Below, in pieces: positions 38,201 to 48,074 of a stretch of 64,000 nucleotides of DNA. The translations under genes and the position numbers were made by a program. Under the pieces are notes generated by a model that saw only the letters and a program-made list of their open reading frames with translations, made no database searches and was not told where the DNA came from. Position 1 is the stretch's first letter; each line of letters begins with the position of its first letter. Origin of the DNA: Micrasema longulum (lineage: Eukaryota; Arthropoda; Insecta; Trichoptera; Brachycentridae); assembly GCA_022494885.1 (NCBI GenBank), contig JAGVSM010003943.1, positions 124,001 to 188,000 of the forward strand, given 5' to 3'.

Positions 38201-40500
38201 AATCTTCACTTGGATTGTCGGGCGGAAGTTCTCGTCACATCGCCCTCAGCCGCATAATGTGATTAAAAAAGTATAATAATCAATATCCTATTTGATTTCT
38301 CTGGTTGAAGTGATGCTTAAGTTAAATAACAATTTTCTTTCAATATCTTGCTATGTGCACTAATCCATGTTTTCTTTTGTGTGAGTATGTTGTATTTGTG
38401 GAATTTTAAATACCGATTTTTTACAAAATGTTGCAAATGGGTTTAGGTATGTACGTCACAGCTGGATTGTCATTTTAGCCGGAATACATATTGGTTAACC
38501 AAATTACGAAACGGCTCCGTATTGCAAAAAAGGCCAATCGACGATTTGCCGTATTCCATTTTGGCTGAATAATCATGGTGCATTTCTTCATTCGTTATGT
38601 TGGATACAAATCGCACCTGATTATACTTTTTCCTATCACTTGAGGCGTTGCATGCCACACGTCATTAAGTTAAGATGGCGTCATGCAACAAAACTATCGA
38701 AGAGACCATCGCAGGAGACTGCTGCGAGAGATTGCTCAAAGTTATTTATTATTAATCATAATATTTTTGGTGCACACATAATACCGTGTTTTATTCATAT
38801 TTTTGATTTTTGTATTTTTAAATAATAATTATGCTTCCACTTTCCATTATGTAATGTGTTTATTTTAGATAGTTGTACAAATAAAATTTGAACACCTTAA
38901 CTAATAAAAAATATACCGTCGAACTTGGTTATTACGAGGAAGATGGGACCGACTGAATTTGCTCATTACTCGTTATACCAGAGAAAGGTTTTTTTTAATC
39001 AAATCACCATTGCATATTGTCACTAAGTTAACATATAAACATACGTATAGTTCATACAGATAATTGAAAAATAAAATACTAAGGAAAATTATAATAAATG
39101 CTTACAAACATAGTACTTTCGAAATTTAAAATGCAGATAAAAAAAAAAACTTTTCGCGCCACATTTTATTTCACAAATAATAGCCTTTTTTTCATGAATT
39201 GAGACACTTCATCTTGTTAGTAGACATGTTTATAATTCAAGGGTTTTTTAAAAATTATTTATTTTAATTTATTAAACCTTACGGATTATTAAATTAATTT
39301 TACAAAAATAATATATAATTTTTTATTCATACTCTGTTGTTAATAATAATATTTTTTACACCTTTTGAAAAGTTTGTCCGAGGTTTTTGGTTAGTTTTGT
39401 CTAGTAGTTTATTGTATAATTTCAGTTAGTTTTTAACTGATCTGACATCTACAAAGAAGTTGTAGGTTGTAATATGGTGTCGTGACGGTACTTACTGGGT
39501 TCACAAGCTTGGATTTTTTACATGCAATTTCATCCACGTGTGATTTTTTTTTTCAAATATTGTCGGTTATATAGTGTCATAAACGTTATTCGATCCCGAC
39601 GCCCAGCGACATCGGTCCTAAGTTAGCCGCCCATTTAGATCTTATTTTAAAAATTATGTTTTTAAACTATTGAAGAGTTTTTGCTAAACTGTTGACAATA
39701 TTTTTGTTCGGTATGTCCGAGAAGTAGCTCGTTATAAAAGTAAATAAATGTATTGAGAAAACCATGAACTAAAATGCCGATGAATGTTTCCTCGTTACAT
39801 TCGAGGTCTCGCTATTTCCGTGATCGTTATAACCAAGTTCGACTGTCTATACTAAAATGATTTCAAGAACGAAACATTGTTATAAAATTCAGACGCTTTC
39901 CGATGACACTCTATCTACCTATATGGATGTTTGTTTTTAACAAAAATCAAAAATGTTAATGTTGTATCCCAACTCAACACAGTGCTCTTAGTCTCGTGGA
40001 TTTTGGGATATGTTACTTTTTTATGTGATATATTGCACATTCATTCATTTATTGTCATTTGCAAGTTTTGACCACAGATTGATAGAGAAAAATCAATGTA
40101 CTCAATATAATTATAAGGTAATATATATATATTCAATAACAACAATCATTTATTGAAATAATCTTTAATTATTAATTTCGACACTTAATAAATAAATATT
40201 ATGTTTGAGTGCCATTATGCACTCGTATGCGGTTTTAATGAACTTTTTAGTTATGACACTTTGGCACAGTGTCCTACATTTCAAATTCTATTAATAAAAC
40301 ATCATACTTAACTCAAAACAGTTTTTATTTATACTTATGACACCCCCTTGACGGGGTGCGATATGTACTTTTATAACAAATAAAACTAAACAATTATATG
40401 GTTTGTTTCTTTGATCATAGGTGGGATTCCGCAAACTGCCGGCTACCTGACACAGGGACCCGCATCCAATATAACATTGCAACCTCCTCCAGTGGACTGA
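23234..40500 (+). CDS. Rme-8: RME-8 / DNAJC13 endosomal J-protein, C-terminal 16 exons (5' partial)
   Basis: RME-8 (DNAJC13) is a large J-protein on early endosomes that recruits Hsc70 and acts with the SNX1/retromer and WASH machinery in cargo recycling. Coding exons read from the sequence: 23234-23369, 24272-24456, 25410-25601, 26907-27086, 27626-27793, 28068-28301, 28582-28714, 28833-28924, 29703-29874, 31224-31336, 32433-32605, 33139-33358, 35045-35212, 35420-35566, 36646-36874, 40421-40500. Every intron is GT/AG and the frame holds across all junctions, giving 873 codons plus TGA. The first exon ([14 protein letters not shown]) is the end of the J domain. The rest aligns from memory, block by block, with the vertebrate protein: [20 protein letters not shown]-type repeats [11 protein letters not shown] and ELVWN, HDLFIAS, and a C-terminus ending PPPVD. 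The exon carrying the HPD motif and all earlier exons were not found in 1-23233, so they lie upstream or behind a very long intron. Introns hold many repeats. Identity is very sure; single splice sites are sure to within a codon. Confidence 0.95.
23740..24000 (-). mobile_element. SINE family S2 in RME-8 intron
   Basis: The minus strand has a tRNA-like head (CCTCGTTGGTCCATTCGCCC, B-box-like GGTTTGATTCCTGG) followed by the family body (AAAGGTGGTTTACGCTG) and the tail ending GCAGCGCCCTATGATA at 23745. Confidence 0.75.
24030..24245 (+). mobile_element. SINE family S2, opposite orientation
   Basis: Plus-strand head TTTGCCTCGTGGTGTAATTG with a B-box-like GTTCAATTTCTGG, and tail GCCCTATGCACCATTGG at 24210-24230. 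With the copy at 23740-24000 it makes a head-to-head pair in a 902-base intron. Confidence 0.7.
24457..25409. other. RME-8 intron, no element recognised
   Basis: AT-rich intron with GT and AG ends; nothing else recognised. Confidence 0.5.
25768..26159. mobile_element. Foldback element in RME-8 intron
   Basis: Two arms of about 135-145 bases in inverted orientation: 25768-25915 (AATTTGCTAATGTATCCAAA ... TTGTTAGGACATTTTTAAAC) and 26030-26159 (GTTTGAAAATGTCCTAACAA ... GGATACATTACCAAATTTAA), about 115 bases apart. A piece of the same arm stands at 6228-6275. Confidence 0.75.
26545..26817 (+). mobile_element. TTAA-flanked MITE (family T1)
   Basis: Begins TTAACCGGTTAAGTGCCATA and ends GTGGCACAGAAAAGGTTAA. 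TTAA at both ends and short imperfect terminal repeats (GTGCCA-type) suggest a piggyBac-like non-autonomous element of about 270 bases. The second copy is at 19926-20230 in reverse. Confidence 0.7.
27235..27385 (+). mobile_element. SINE family S2 head fragment
   Basis: AAGTGGAGATATATCCGCCT, then CGTTATATAGTTGTTGAC and CTGGTTCGATGAAA resemble the tRNA-like head of S2 with a broken B box. Confidence 0.5.
28985..29463. mobile_element. Possible solo LTR in RME-8 intron
   Basis: The segment begins TGTGGGGGTCATAG and ends GCTCCAACCCCACA, i.e. TG...CA with a 7-base inverted end (TGTGGGG/CCCCACA). It is about 479 bases long, with a TATA-rich centre (29070-29105) and G+C richer than its flanks. ATA flanks both ends, but no convincing 4-6 base duplication was seen. 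No internal retroelement genes are nearby. Confidence 0.45.
30565..30670 (-). mobile_element. SINE family S2 tail
   Basis: GGTGCATAAGGCACTGTTTT and ATGATCAGTCTTACGCTTTA match the S2 tail and body read in reverse (compare 63875-64000). No head is present. Confidence 0.6.
30675..30818 (+). mobile_element. LINE ORF2 C-terminal end
   Basis: 48 codons: [39 protein letters not shown], stop TAG. The [16 protein letters not shown] motif is the usual end of non-LTR ORF2 proteins. Confidence 0.65.
31550..32000 (+). repeat. Interspersed repeat family U1 (unclassified)
   Basis: Matches the reverse complement of 59225-59625 over about 430 bases: GCGGTCTCACTTTTCTTCAT at the start, CAGTTTTGAAGTGCGGAAAA in the middle, GCATAATCAGTCCGACGTGC toward the end. 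A third, short copy of the start is at 30531-30570. There is no coding capacity beyond chance and no terminal repeats were found. Confidence 0.7.
32695..32865 (+). mobile_element. SINE family S1 in RME-8 intron
   Basis: The tRNA-like head is GTTGTGGTCCCGTGGCTAGT, then GCGGACTCACGGATCAGAGG and a B box (AAGATTCGCTC, decayed), followed by the body ACAACTTGGTTTCCATTTTC and CCCGTTGAAAATGGA. Other copies are at 49355 and 63655. Confidence 0.75.
33610..34025 (-). mobile_element. CR1-like LINE 3' end in RME-8 intron
   Basis: Minus-strand frame: [67 protein letters not shown]. The 3' side has CACTAGCAGCTATTAAGCTG and an ATT/AAT repeat at 33618-33634. A sister copy is at 37045-37715 in plus orientation. 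Confidence 0.85.
34026..35044. other. RME-8 intron, rest
   Basis: No element recognised. AT-rich, ending in a TTATGCATGTTTCAG acceptor. Confidence 0.5.
35567..36220. other. RME-8 intron, first part
   Basis: Bases 35720-35935 read like a worn LINE or host-gene piece but no clear motif survives. The rest is AT-rich. Confidence 0.35.
36225..36495 (+). mobile_element. RTE-like LINE end, internally deleted
   Basis: CAAAGTTAGCCATTCACAAT (AKLAIHNGA), then VEMQS, then after a jump [24 protein letters not shown] coding and a TGGTTTGTTGTTG tail. It aligns in order with 22400-22920 but lacks the middle. Confidence 0.7.
37045..37715 (+). mobile_element. CR1-like LINE 3' end in the last RME-8 intron
   Basis: Broken frames give [88 protein letters not shown]: the RT C-terminus of a CR1-type LINE. 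It ends in an (AAT)n microsatellite at 37690-37715, its 3' tail. It is the same family as 33610-34025 but opposite in direction. Confidence 0.88.
37716..38910. other. RME-8 last intron, middle part
   Basis: No firm element. Bases 38480-38720 contain an imperfect inverted pair (TTAGCCGGAATAC / GTATTCCATTTTGGCTGAA) and are less AT-rich. Confidence 0.35.
38916..39846. mobile_element. Tigger/pogo-like inverted-repeat element
   Basis: CGTCGAACTTGGTTATTACGA at 38917-38937 is matched in inverse by TCGTTATAACCAAGTTCGAC at 39824-39843, with TA outside both ends. The ends resemble Tigger/pogo TIRs (CAGTCGAAC--GGTTATAACGA from family knowledge). No transposase is recognisable in the 880 bases between, so it is non-autonomous. 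Confidence 0.65.
39955..40020 (+). repeat. Short interspersed repeat shared with 30065-30125
   Basis: CCCAACTCAACACAGTGCTC and TTAGTCTCGTGGATTTTGGG match the reverse complement of 30077-30125 (CATCTCAACACAGGACTTTT, AGTCTCATGGAGTTGGGACT). Confidence 0.5.
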
Positions 40501-40704
40501 TGAAGATAAACTCCGTTCTATCTGTATCTTCTTACATTAATAATGAAAAGCCATCTCCTTATTTTGTGATGCATTCACTTGTGATATCAAATGCACTGGA
40601 AAGCACTTATCTACGGGCATGTAACTGTTACCAAAATATCATAATTGTATGTCTTAAATTAACTAGGCGAAAGTTTTTCCTTGTATCGGGGCAGTTTCCA
40701 AAGC

Positions 40705-40710
40705 AATAAA
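40705..40710 (+). terminator. Candidate poly(A) signal of RME-8
   Basis: First AATAAA after the RME-8 stop codon, about 205 bases downstream. A T-rich stretch follows. Other AATAA-type signals occur farther on (about 40840-40860), so the true cleavage site is not settled. Confidence 0.4.
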
Positions 40711-41185
40711 TGTTTTGCAAATTAATTCATGTGCTTAATTTTAATGTACATACATAATTATACATCGTAAACTGCTCTCTTTTCATTAACATTTAAAATT
40801 GTTTTAGTTTTTTTTATACATAACTTGAGATTTATTTAAAATAAACCAGTAATAATAAATTTGCTTTTGTGTATTAGAGATTTATACAGTTTTTATATAA
40901 ATATATTGTACATAGTATATTATGTAGTTGTTACATATATTTTTAAATAATTCTTAAATGTTAAATTCTCATAAACTTGTGCCTTTGTCACCATTAGTGG
41001 TGTTTCTATGTAGTTATTATATAGATAATTTTTAATGTTAATTATATCACAGTGTATTTCTTTCATATTTATATTTACAAATTAATTATCACAATTCACT
41101 ATGTAATCAAACATTACAATTTGTTTTATCACTAATGGTGATAAAGAATAATGATAAATACTCGGCAAGGGAACTTTTTACACGT
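40711..41185. other. Intergenic DNA after RME-8
   Basis: AT-rich, probably partly 3' UTR. A short palindrome TTATCACTAATGGTGATAA is at 41128-41146. Confidence 0.4.
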
Positions 41186-41189
41186 ATTT

Positions 41190-41465
41190 ACAAGGGTCCA
41201 TGGATATGTTCTACCTCTGATCTATTTCAATGCAGACGAGAAAACCTTCTTGTACCTTATTTTTCGGCGAATTCCCTTCTGGAATTGTATGCATTTTTAC
41301 AACGACTCCAACATTTTTATAGTGTCCTGGTAGAAATTTTGTCCAACCCCTGCCAACCACTCTGGGGGGCGTTCAATCAATTCAAACCCAGCTTCGTGAA
41401 TAGCAGCCATCAACACTAACGCCTTGTGTGCTGGAGCATGAGTGGTCGTGTCTAGATGAGTGATT
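41190..41465 (-). mobile_element. mariner transposase C-terminal remnant
   Basis: The minus strand reads THAPAHKALVLMAAIHEAGF, ELIERPP, then after an internal deletion EWLAGVGQNFYQDTIKMLES. These are the HDNAPAHKA and C-terminal WL-G-FY-DGI-ML-S parts of a mariner transposase. The catalytic PDLAPSD block between them has been deleted. Confidence 0.7.
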
Positions 41466-41469
41466 GGCG

Positions 41470-42565
41470 GGGGTCGGACGAATGTTCTACCAGGAAGCTA
41501 TAGAAATGTTGAACCATCGCTGAAAGAAGTGCGTACAAGTCTAAGGAGGCATAACAAAATAATATGTAAAAACTATTTGTCATCTGCTTTGGAACAGGTC
41601 AATGGTGGAGTATATCGATCAACTCTTGTAATTAAAAATATATAACCACGAACTCTAAATATCTTAATTCTTACTTTCAACTCATAAAAAGGAAATTACT
41701 TTGCTGTTCAAACATTCCAAAATAGTAAAAGATTAGTCGGACCAATTAATGTTAAATTTTGCGTTTATATAAACATGTTATTACTATAAATTACGCCATT
41801 TGTAAAATTAATTTAATCCATTCGAATTATGCATTACAAGAATCTATTTTTTTAATGTAAACCACAGCTATGCTTTGTTCCTTTGTATTTAGCTTAAAAA
41901 CAATATTACTTCTATCGTAATAAGAATATTTTTTAGTTTAGTTTTATGCATAGAATATTGAAGATCTCTTAAAAATCAATTAACACATTTTTATGGAAAA
42001 CTTGTGATAAATTAATACAACATATTTAATCTTCGAGCCCCTGGGAAAGTGAAAATAAATTTCGTACGCATCATCACATTGTTTAAATATTTATGTAACT
42101 TTTTTTGTCTGATATAACATTTTTCAAATCAAAGTCCCACAAAGCAAGTAAAAAAGTAAATTTCCCTAGATTCCCAGCAAAATTCTTACCCAATGTGTCC
42201 CTGGCTCGAGTGAGCCTTGTAATACACAAAAAGTGTAAAAATATCAGACTTTATAACACACGACCAGTGTTGATATTTGTCCCCTTTCTAACAAAAAGCT
42301 AATAGGTATTTTTAACATGCAATTAGTGAGAAAAAACAATGTAATATTAGAATGAATGAAAAAGAGCAAAGCACACGATTACGACTATCAGGATAGAATG
42401 AATGAAACAGAACAATGTGGCATGTCAAATCCAGAAATTAAGCTGTATCTCTTGTATAAATATATTGTGCTTTCCAAGTAAATTTGTAAAGAATACAGTA
42501 ACATTGAGTAAATAAATTTGCATACTTAATATGTAGTATGTATGTAATTTTTGGGTTAATAGCAG
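41470..42565. other. AT-rich intergenic DNA, no gene seen
   Basis: No coding or repeat evidence. Confidence 0.4.
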
Positions 42566-43655
42566 ATTTCATCGCTCGAATGCCAAACTAGCGGGATGTA
42601 AAATGCACTCCAGCTGCTGAGCATTTTGCCTGCGCGTGCTGATTTTTTTAGCAATCGTAATGTTTATGTGAAAACGGAACATAATCGCTGATGGATTGCA
42701 GTTCTTGGTTGGCCTCTATGATAAACTGTATACATGCTTTTTTTTAGATTCCGATAAAAAAATATAAGTATACAATATTACTACTACATACAATTTTTTA
42801 TGTAAATTCAATACATATATTTATATTGACGTTTCCCACTACGCAAAATAAAAAAACAATTCTCTCTCAAATGAGCAATAACTCTGCAATAATGTCTATA
42901 TAAAATTATAGCACTACATTCTTTGAGTTATAGCTATTTTTTTTTACCTTTTCTTAGAAAAAACTAATAAAACAAAGACTGTATAACAAAACTGCTATAT
43001 TTTTCAAAAACCATTGTAGGATATACAGGCTATCAAAAAAGTAGTAAAACAGTATGGTATTTCTACAAATACTGGATAAAATGGGCACCTTCTTTAGTTT
43101 ATGGCGTTCATTTTCAAACCATCTACCCGCTCATTGTGCTAATTTGTTTGTAAAAATCATTACTTTGTTCTATCGTAATGTATAATTTATTTCTAAAATC
43201 TTTTTAAAATTTGCTATAAACTGGCATGAACAATGAATGAACTTTTTATAAAAAAGCCCACATTTAATTCATTCCGCGAACTGTAACTTTATTTGAATAA
43301 AACAATCAAAATATTGACAATGGTGGTGATTTTATTACTTAAATCTATCCCTAAATACAAACCAACAATGAACAAATACTTTCATTCATCGTTATCTTTC
43401 TCAAAGACACTTTTATTTAATCGAAAATTATTAAACGTTATATTTGCAATCAGTTGAATGCAGTTTTCGGCACTGTTATGATACCAATGACGATGTTCAA
43501 TAACTGGTATTAATTAGTTTATTCAAAAAGTAGTATGAAAAATCCATTTTATCCACAATAACAAGAAGGAAAATAAGACAAATTCCGCTTGAAGATTTTG
43601 ATGTACCGAAACTGATAGCTGAAATCTACACTCTGGCATTCGAGCGGTTAAAAAA
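42560..43655. mobile_element. Possible TTAA-flanked element with CGCTCGAATGCC ends
   Basis: CGCTCGAATGCCAAAC near 42575-42592 is inverted at 43634-43652 (CTGGCATTCGAGCGGTTAA); GCAGATTTCAT and GAAATCTAC also pair, though in a shuffled order. TTAA is adjacent at both sides. No coding lies between. The pairing is short, so support is moderate. Confidence 0.4.
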
Positions 43656-43732
43656 TATATTTTTTAAAGATTATTTTAGATCTTATGATGATTTCAAAAA
43701 GTATAAAAATATTTTTTTCTCCAGCAATATTT

Positions 43733-43910
43733 CGAGTTTGTCCAAATGTTTATAGACAAGGACTGGATTTTATCCCCTAAGGAGGTTATTAAAATTGACA
43801 TCTTACAACAGAGATGGAAAACATTTTAGAGAGCGGGATATGGAAGTCTAGCCATTTACAGGGCTTATTGTATGATCTGTCATTTGGCTGGTTTAACCCT
43901 TCTTTGCAGA
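43733..43910 (+). mobile_element. Foldback MITE (family F1), left arm
   Basis: GAGTTTGTCCAAATGTTTAT, GACTGGATTTTATCCCCTAA, GGGATATGGAAGTCTAGCCA and TTTACAGGGCTTATTGTATG form a clear F1 arm in order. Confidence 0.75.
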
Positions 43911-44149
43911 ACGATTTTTTTTTACACATTCGATGGTTGAATAAGCTTCAAAATATTTTTTATATTATAAAAGTTTATTGTGAATTGTAATAATGCAGTA
44001 AAGGATGAAAAATGTTTAATAAAATATTACTCCATGAGAAAAAATGAGATCATATGATCATGACCAAGAAAAGTGCTGAATTTTTTACACCTTTGTGTAA
44101 AATTCATCATTCAACTTACATTTTCGTATGTCTTTAATTCTTCTCTGTT

Positions 44150-44275
44150 GATTTTCATGAAGTTAGAGCTGAAACCTTTATTGATGAATCTCATCCGCAT
44201 AACCAAAATCAACACGTCAAAGAATCAAATAAATATGAATATTCAAATACAGGCAGAATGGTGAAACTTAAAATA
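44150..44275. mobile_element. Foldback MITE (family F1), inner fragment
   Basis: AGTTAGAGCTGAAACCTTTA and AATATTCAAATACAGGCAGA match the inner part of F1 (compare 21955-22035). Together with 43733-43910 this may be one copy with an insertion in between. Confidence 0.55.
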
Positions 44276-46664
44276 TTGGTAATATTAATTTGTATTTTAC
44301 ATCATACACACAAGAAGTCTAACTATAATGTACATTTGTTTCTTTCTATACCCATGAGAAAATACAATCTGAAATAGAGAAAAAATGTTTTTTTCTAAAC
44401 CAAAAAAATACTCTTCGTGATAAATGCCCTTTTTGTGTAAGGCAGTATTAATGAATTTATTAATCTAATTTGAATTTTTTACAAAAAAATATTGCTACCT
44501 GTTAAAATATTGAGTTAGTCTAAGGTTTCTTGTGTTACATGATAATATATCGGATATTAGTTTTATCGATTTGAAAGTGAGTTAATTTCATGAGATACTA
44601 GTATTTTTTTATAATAGAAAAGTACAGATGGGAATGAGGGTTAATACCTTCTTCTAATAAGCAAATTTTGAAATCTTCACCAAAAACGAAAAATTAGTTA
44701 TTGATGCCAAAATAAACTCTATACATAAAAACCTACCTACCTTAATAATAGCGTAATTCAAAACCGTCTCTAAATCTTGCAAAAACAGATTTCAATTAAA
44801 TATAACTTGACACCGTAAACTTAGCATTCTCCATTGAGTTGGTGAAAGAAAGAAAAAATCTCACAATTCTTTTTTCAAAGTTTTTCGCAAATATCTCAAT
44901 AACTCTTTCAATGGAGATTTATAAGTTTGCTTCTAATGCCCTCAAATAACACGTTTATTCTGATTCACCGAATATTATTTTCCTATTTTTTACAGTACCG
45001 AACACATTTTGTATGTTAGTTTTTATATCTTGTGTATTTTATTATAAATAGCAATAAGCAACTCAATATAACGAAACTCATAAACCAAAGAAACAAAATA
45101 ATATACTTTTTGCATTTTTTTTTCTCAAATTGATTGAGCGATTAGGTTTGTTGTTGGATAAATGATTTCTTGTAAAACATTTAAAATCATGTGCTTATGA
45201 AAATCGAACAATTTTTCACTAATAAAAATTCAGAAAACATGTCCATGAGTAGTTTAGAGAATATTTTTTCTTCAAAATTTATTACTGTGGATGGTATCAG
45301 CGAGTATTTTTCTTACTTTTAATCAGTCGATTATTCTATTGTGAATAAATATCAGAAACAATAATTGCTTACCATAAATTATTCAATTTTAAATGTATTA
45401 AAAAATATATTATTACACCAACCAGTTGCGTAGGAAAATGTTCACATTTTTGTGAAAATGGGTTGCTTTATATATTTTATGCAATTCATTTTGATGAAAT
45501 TGTAACAATTATTTAATTTTAACTCAACTTTTTTCGATGCAACTATTACAAAAATCACATAATTTTTTTAGATTTCAGCAGGAATCATGCCTAGAACGGG
45601 GACATGACGCAGTTGCCTTGGCAATGAGGAAGTTCAGTGTAACGGAAAATTGAATTACAAAAATGTTCTTACCCACAGTAAAAATTAGAGCATTTAATTG
45701 TAATGCGAGTTTCCTGAGAATGTATGAAAAAAAATCATAAAAATGAACTACTTTGAACGACGCCTCTAGTTTTCCTAAATCAACCAATGCCATTGTGTGA
45801 TACATTTCCGGTTACCGGGAAACCAACCCATCGATCAGAACTAACCGTAGAAAACTTGAGATGCCACAGGCAAAGTAATTTTAAAATCGAAAAAAAAATC
45901 TTAGTGCTGATAATATGATACATAAAAATATTTAGAATTTTTTTTTGGCCGAGTTTGAATTAATCTATTAACAAATAAAAAAAATTAATCAAACCACTGA
46001 ACTTTCTCATTACACCACATGTGTCGCCATATAAAAATACATATGCATTAATTTTTCAAAATTAAATACTCAGCTAATTGTCTGAAATAAAAAAAAGGAT
46101 TTTTTAAATTTTTATTTTGAATTTAAGTTTTTTGTTCTAAAGTAAAATTTACTGCCTTTAACTAGTGAGATTTTGATCATTTTAGTAACCTACAGAAATT
46201 CATTTTTTAAGATGAAAAAATTTGTTATTAACAGAGTTTTTGCTAAGTTCATCAACCTCATCAACATAAAACATTTTATGCATAGCAGGTCTTATGTGGT
46301 TATTTATTTTTCTGTTCAAAATGAAAAACTGGTCTGTAATAATAGCTTTTTTGTCATATTACTTATGTGAATGTAAGTATTTGAAAGGCACTATGTGATC
46401 TTTACCTGATAAAAAATCACATAGTAAAAATGTAGGTGTGTATAAGAAATTTAGTTGACAATATCATAGGCTTATTTGTAGCATCCATCGCTAATGTATA
46501 AATTATATGAGAAATTAATTAAAAAGTTAAAAACAAAAAATGTTTCTTTATTTCATTTTAATATGTGTTTCATAATGTAAAAAAATACTTTCCCTGTATT
46601 CAAAATGTTTTTTAAAAAATATTTTTTAAGAGAAATATTTCCGCTCATATTTCAATTTCACTAT

Positions 46665-46740
46665 TTGAAAATGGGTATCAGAATGTGGTAGAGCGGTGTT
46701 CAAACCTCGGACCTTCAATACAACCTGGTTGAAATAGAAA
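46665..46740 (-). mobile_element. SINE family S1 fragment
   Basis: GGTAGAGCGGTGTTCAAACC followed by TCGGACCTTC and CAACCTGGTTG: the B-box region of S1 read in reverse (compare 63720-63815). Confidence 0.5.
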
Positions 46741-47782
46741 TAATCATAATTAATTTTTATCTCAATTAACTTCCCAGTTATTATTGACATCTTCTGCTTA
46801 GCAGACACCTATTAACCCAATCATGATGAGGATGGTTGTTACTGAAGTAACAATTAATTTTTTTTCGAAATTCAAAAATGTTGTTTCCCTCCTACCCCTC
46901 CAGAAAAAACCAGTTTCATGTAATACGAAGGGTACAGGATGAATGTCAAAAAATTATGTTTTGAGATAAAACGCTTTTAAGTTTTCAAACCTCTCCGACA
47001 TTAAAAGAAATTTTAAATATAAAAGAACCTGGATAATTGAAAACGGTTTTCATTCATATCAAGTTATCGCTTTGTTTCCAGTATTTAACTGACATCCACT
47101 CTTTATCCCCTGTATACATTTTTTCTTGTTCAATTAATAAAAGATAAAAAAAATTCAAAGAGGAAAACGGAGCATTTATGTCAAAATATCATGTGAACTG
47201 CCCTCAAATGCCATTACTAGTTTAAAACTCATAATAATTGACATCCATCCTTTATATCCTGATCCCTTCATATATGAAATGTTTTTTTATTCTAAAATAA
47301 TGTTTTTTTTATAGTAAATTTTATAAAATATAAGACTTTTTGAAAAAAATACTGTGGTTGTTGGTTTACTAACCTCCCGTTTTTAGATTAGGAAAAAAAA
47401 ACTTATTTCAACACTGAAATTATTGTAACTCTACTCGCGTCGTCGCAGGAAGATGAATTCGAAATGATTAAACTAAATTTTAACATGTACATACACATGC
47501 CTTGAAACTAGAAATAACTAAACCGCGCGATTATTGTCTTGTGACAACGAGATATGACGGATATATTGCCAATGCTTTTTTGAGTTCCATATGGAACTCT
47601 CCTCATGAATGGGTTAATATAACATTATGTAGATCACACAAATTCTATGAAATTTCAAATAAAAATACACAGGTATAATAAAATTAATACATAATTATAA
47701 GACCCAATTGAAAATCTCAATTTGAAAATTGAATATTCAAACACCCACCTGTAAAATAATAAGACCCATTTAGTTTGTTGTG

Positions 47783-47788
47783 TTTATT
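47783..47788 (-). terminator. Candidate poly(A) signal of DNAJC2
   Basis: AATAAA on the minus strand about 290 bases past the DNAJC2 stop codon. The flank is AT-rich, so chance occurrence cannot be excluded. Confidence 0.3.
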
Positions 47789-48074
47789 TAGAAAAAAGAT
47801 TATTTTGTTTAAAAACTAACAAACTATCCGGACTGAGTCATCAATCCATATTGATTAGTTATAAACTAAATAAATTATAACACTTTCAAAATTTACATAA
47901 CAAATCATATTAAAGCAATTCAATTTCTTTTGGTTGATAATTCGAACCGAAACAGAGTAGCAAAGAGTAAGAAAAATAATTTAAGGACACATGGTTGGAT
48001 TGTTTTCACGTTGCGGAAAACAATAAGTAATTTAATTTATATTTTATAATTTGTTTCTAAATTATAAATTATTG

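Larger units (their letters stand above)
44276..48074. other. Long AT-rich intergenic region
   Basis: No supported gene. It holds an S1 SINE remnant at 46665-46740 and a 9-base-stem palindrome at 46392-46428 (CTATGTGAT ... ATCACATAG). The part 47783-48074 is likely the DNAJC2 3' UTR. Confidence 0.4.

Noticed and set aside
38480..38720. Possible host exon in the last RME-8 intron
   Set aside because: Frames there lack known RME-8 sequence, and the exons on both sides join perfectly without it.
46392..46428. Nine-base-stem hairpin as a regulatory RNA
   Set aside because: Short stem in an AT-rich, gene-free stretch; likely chance.
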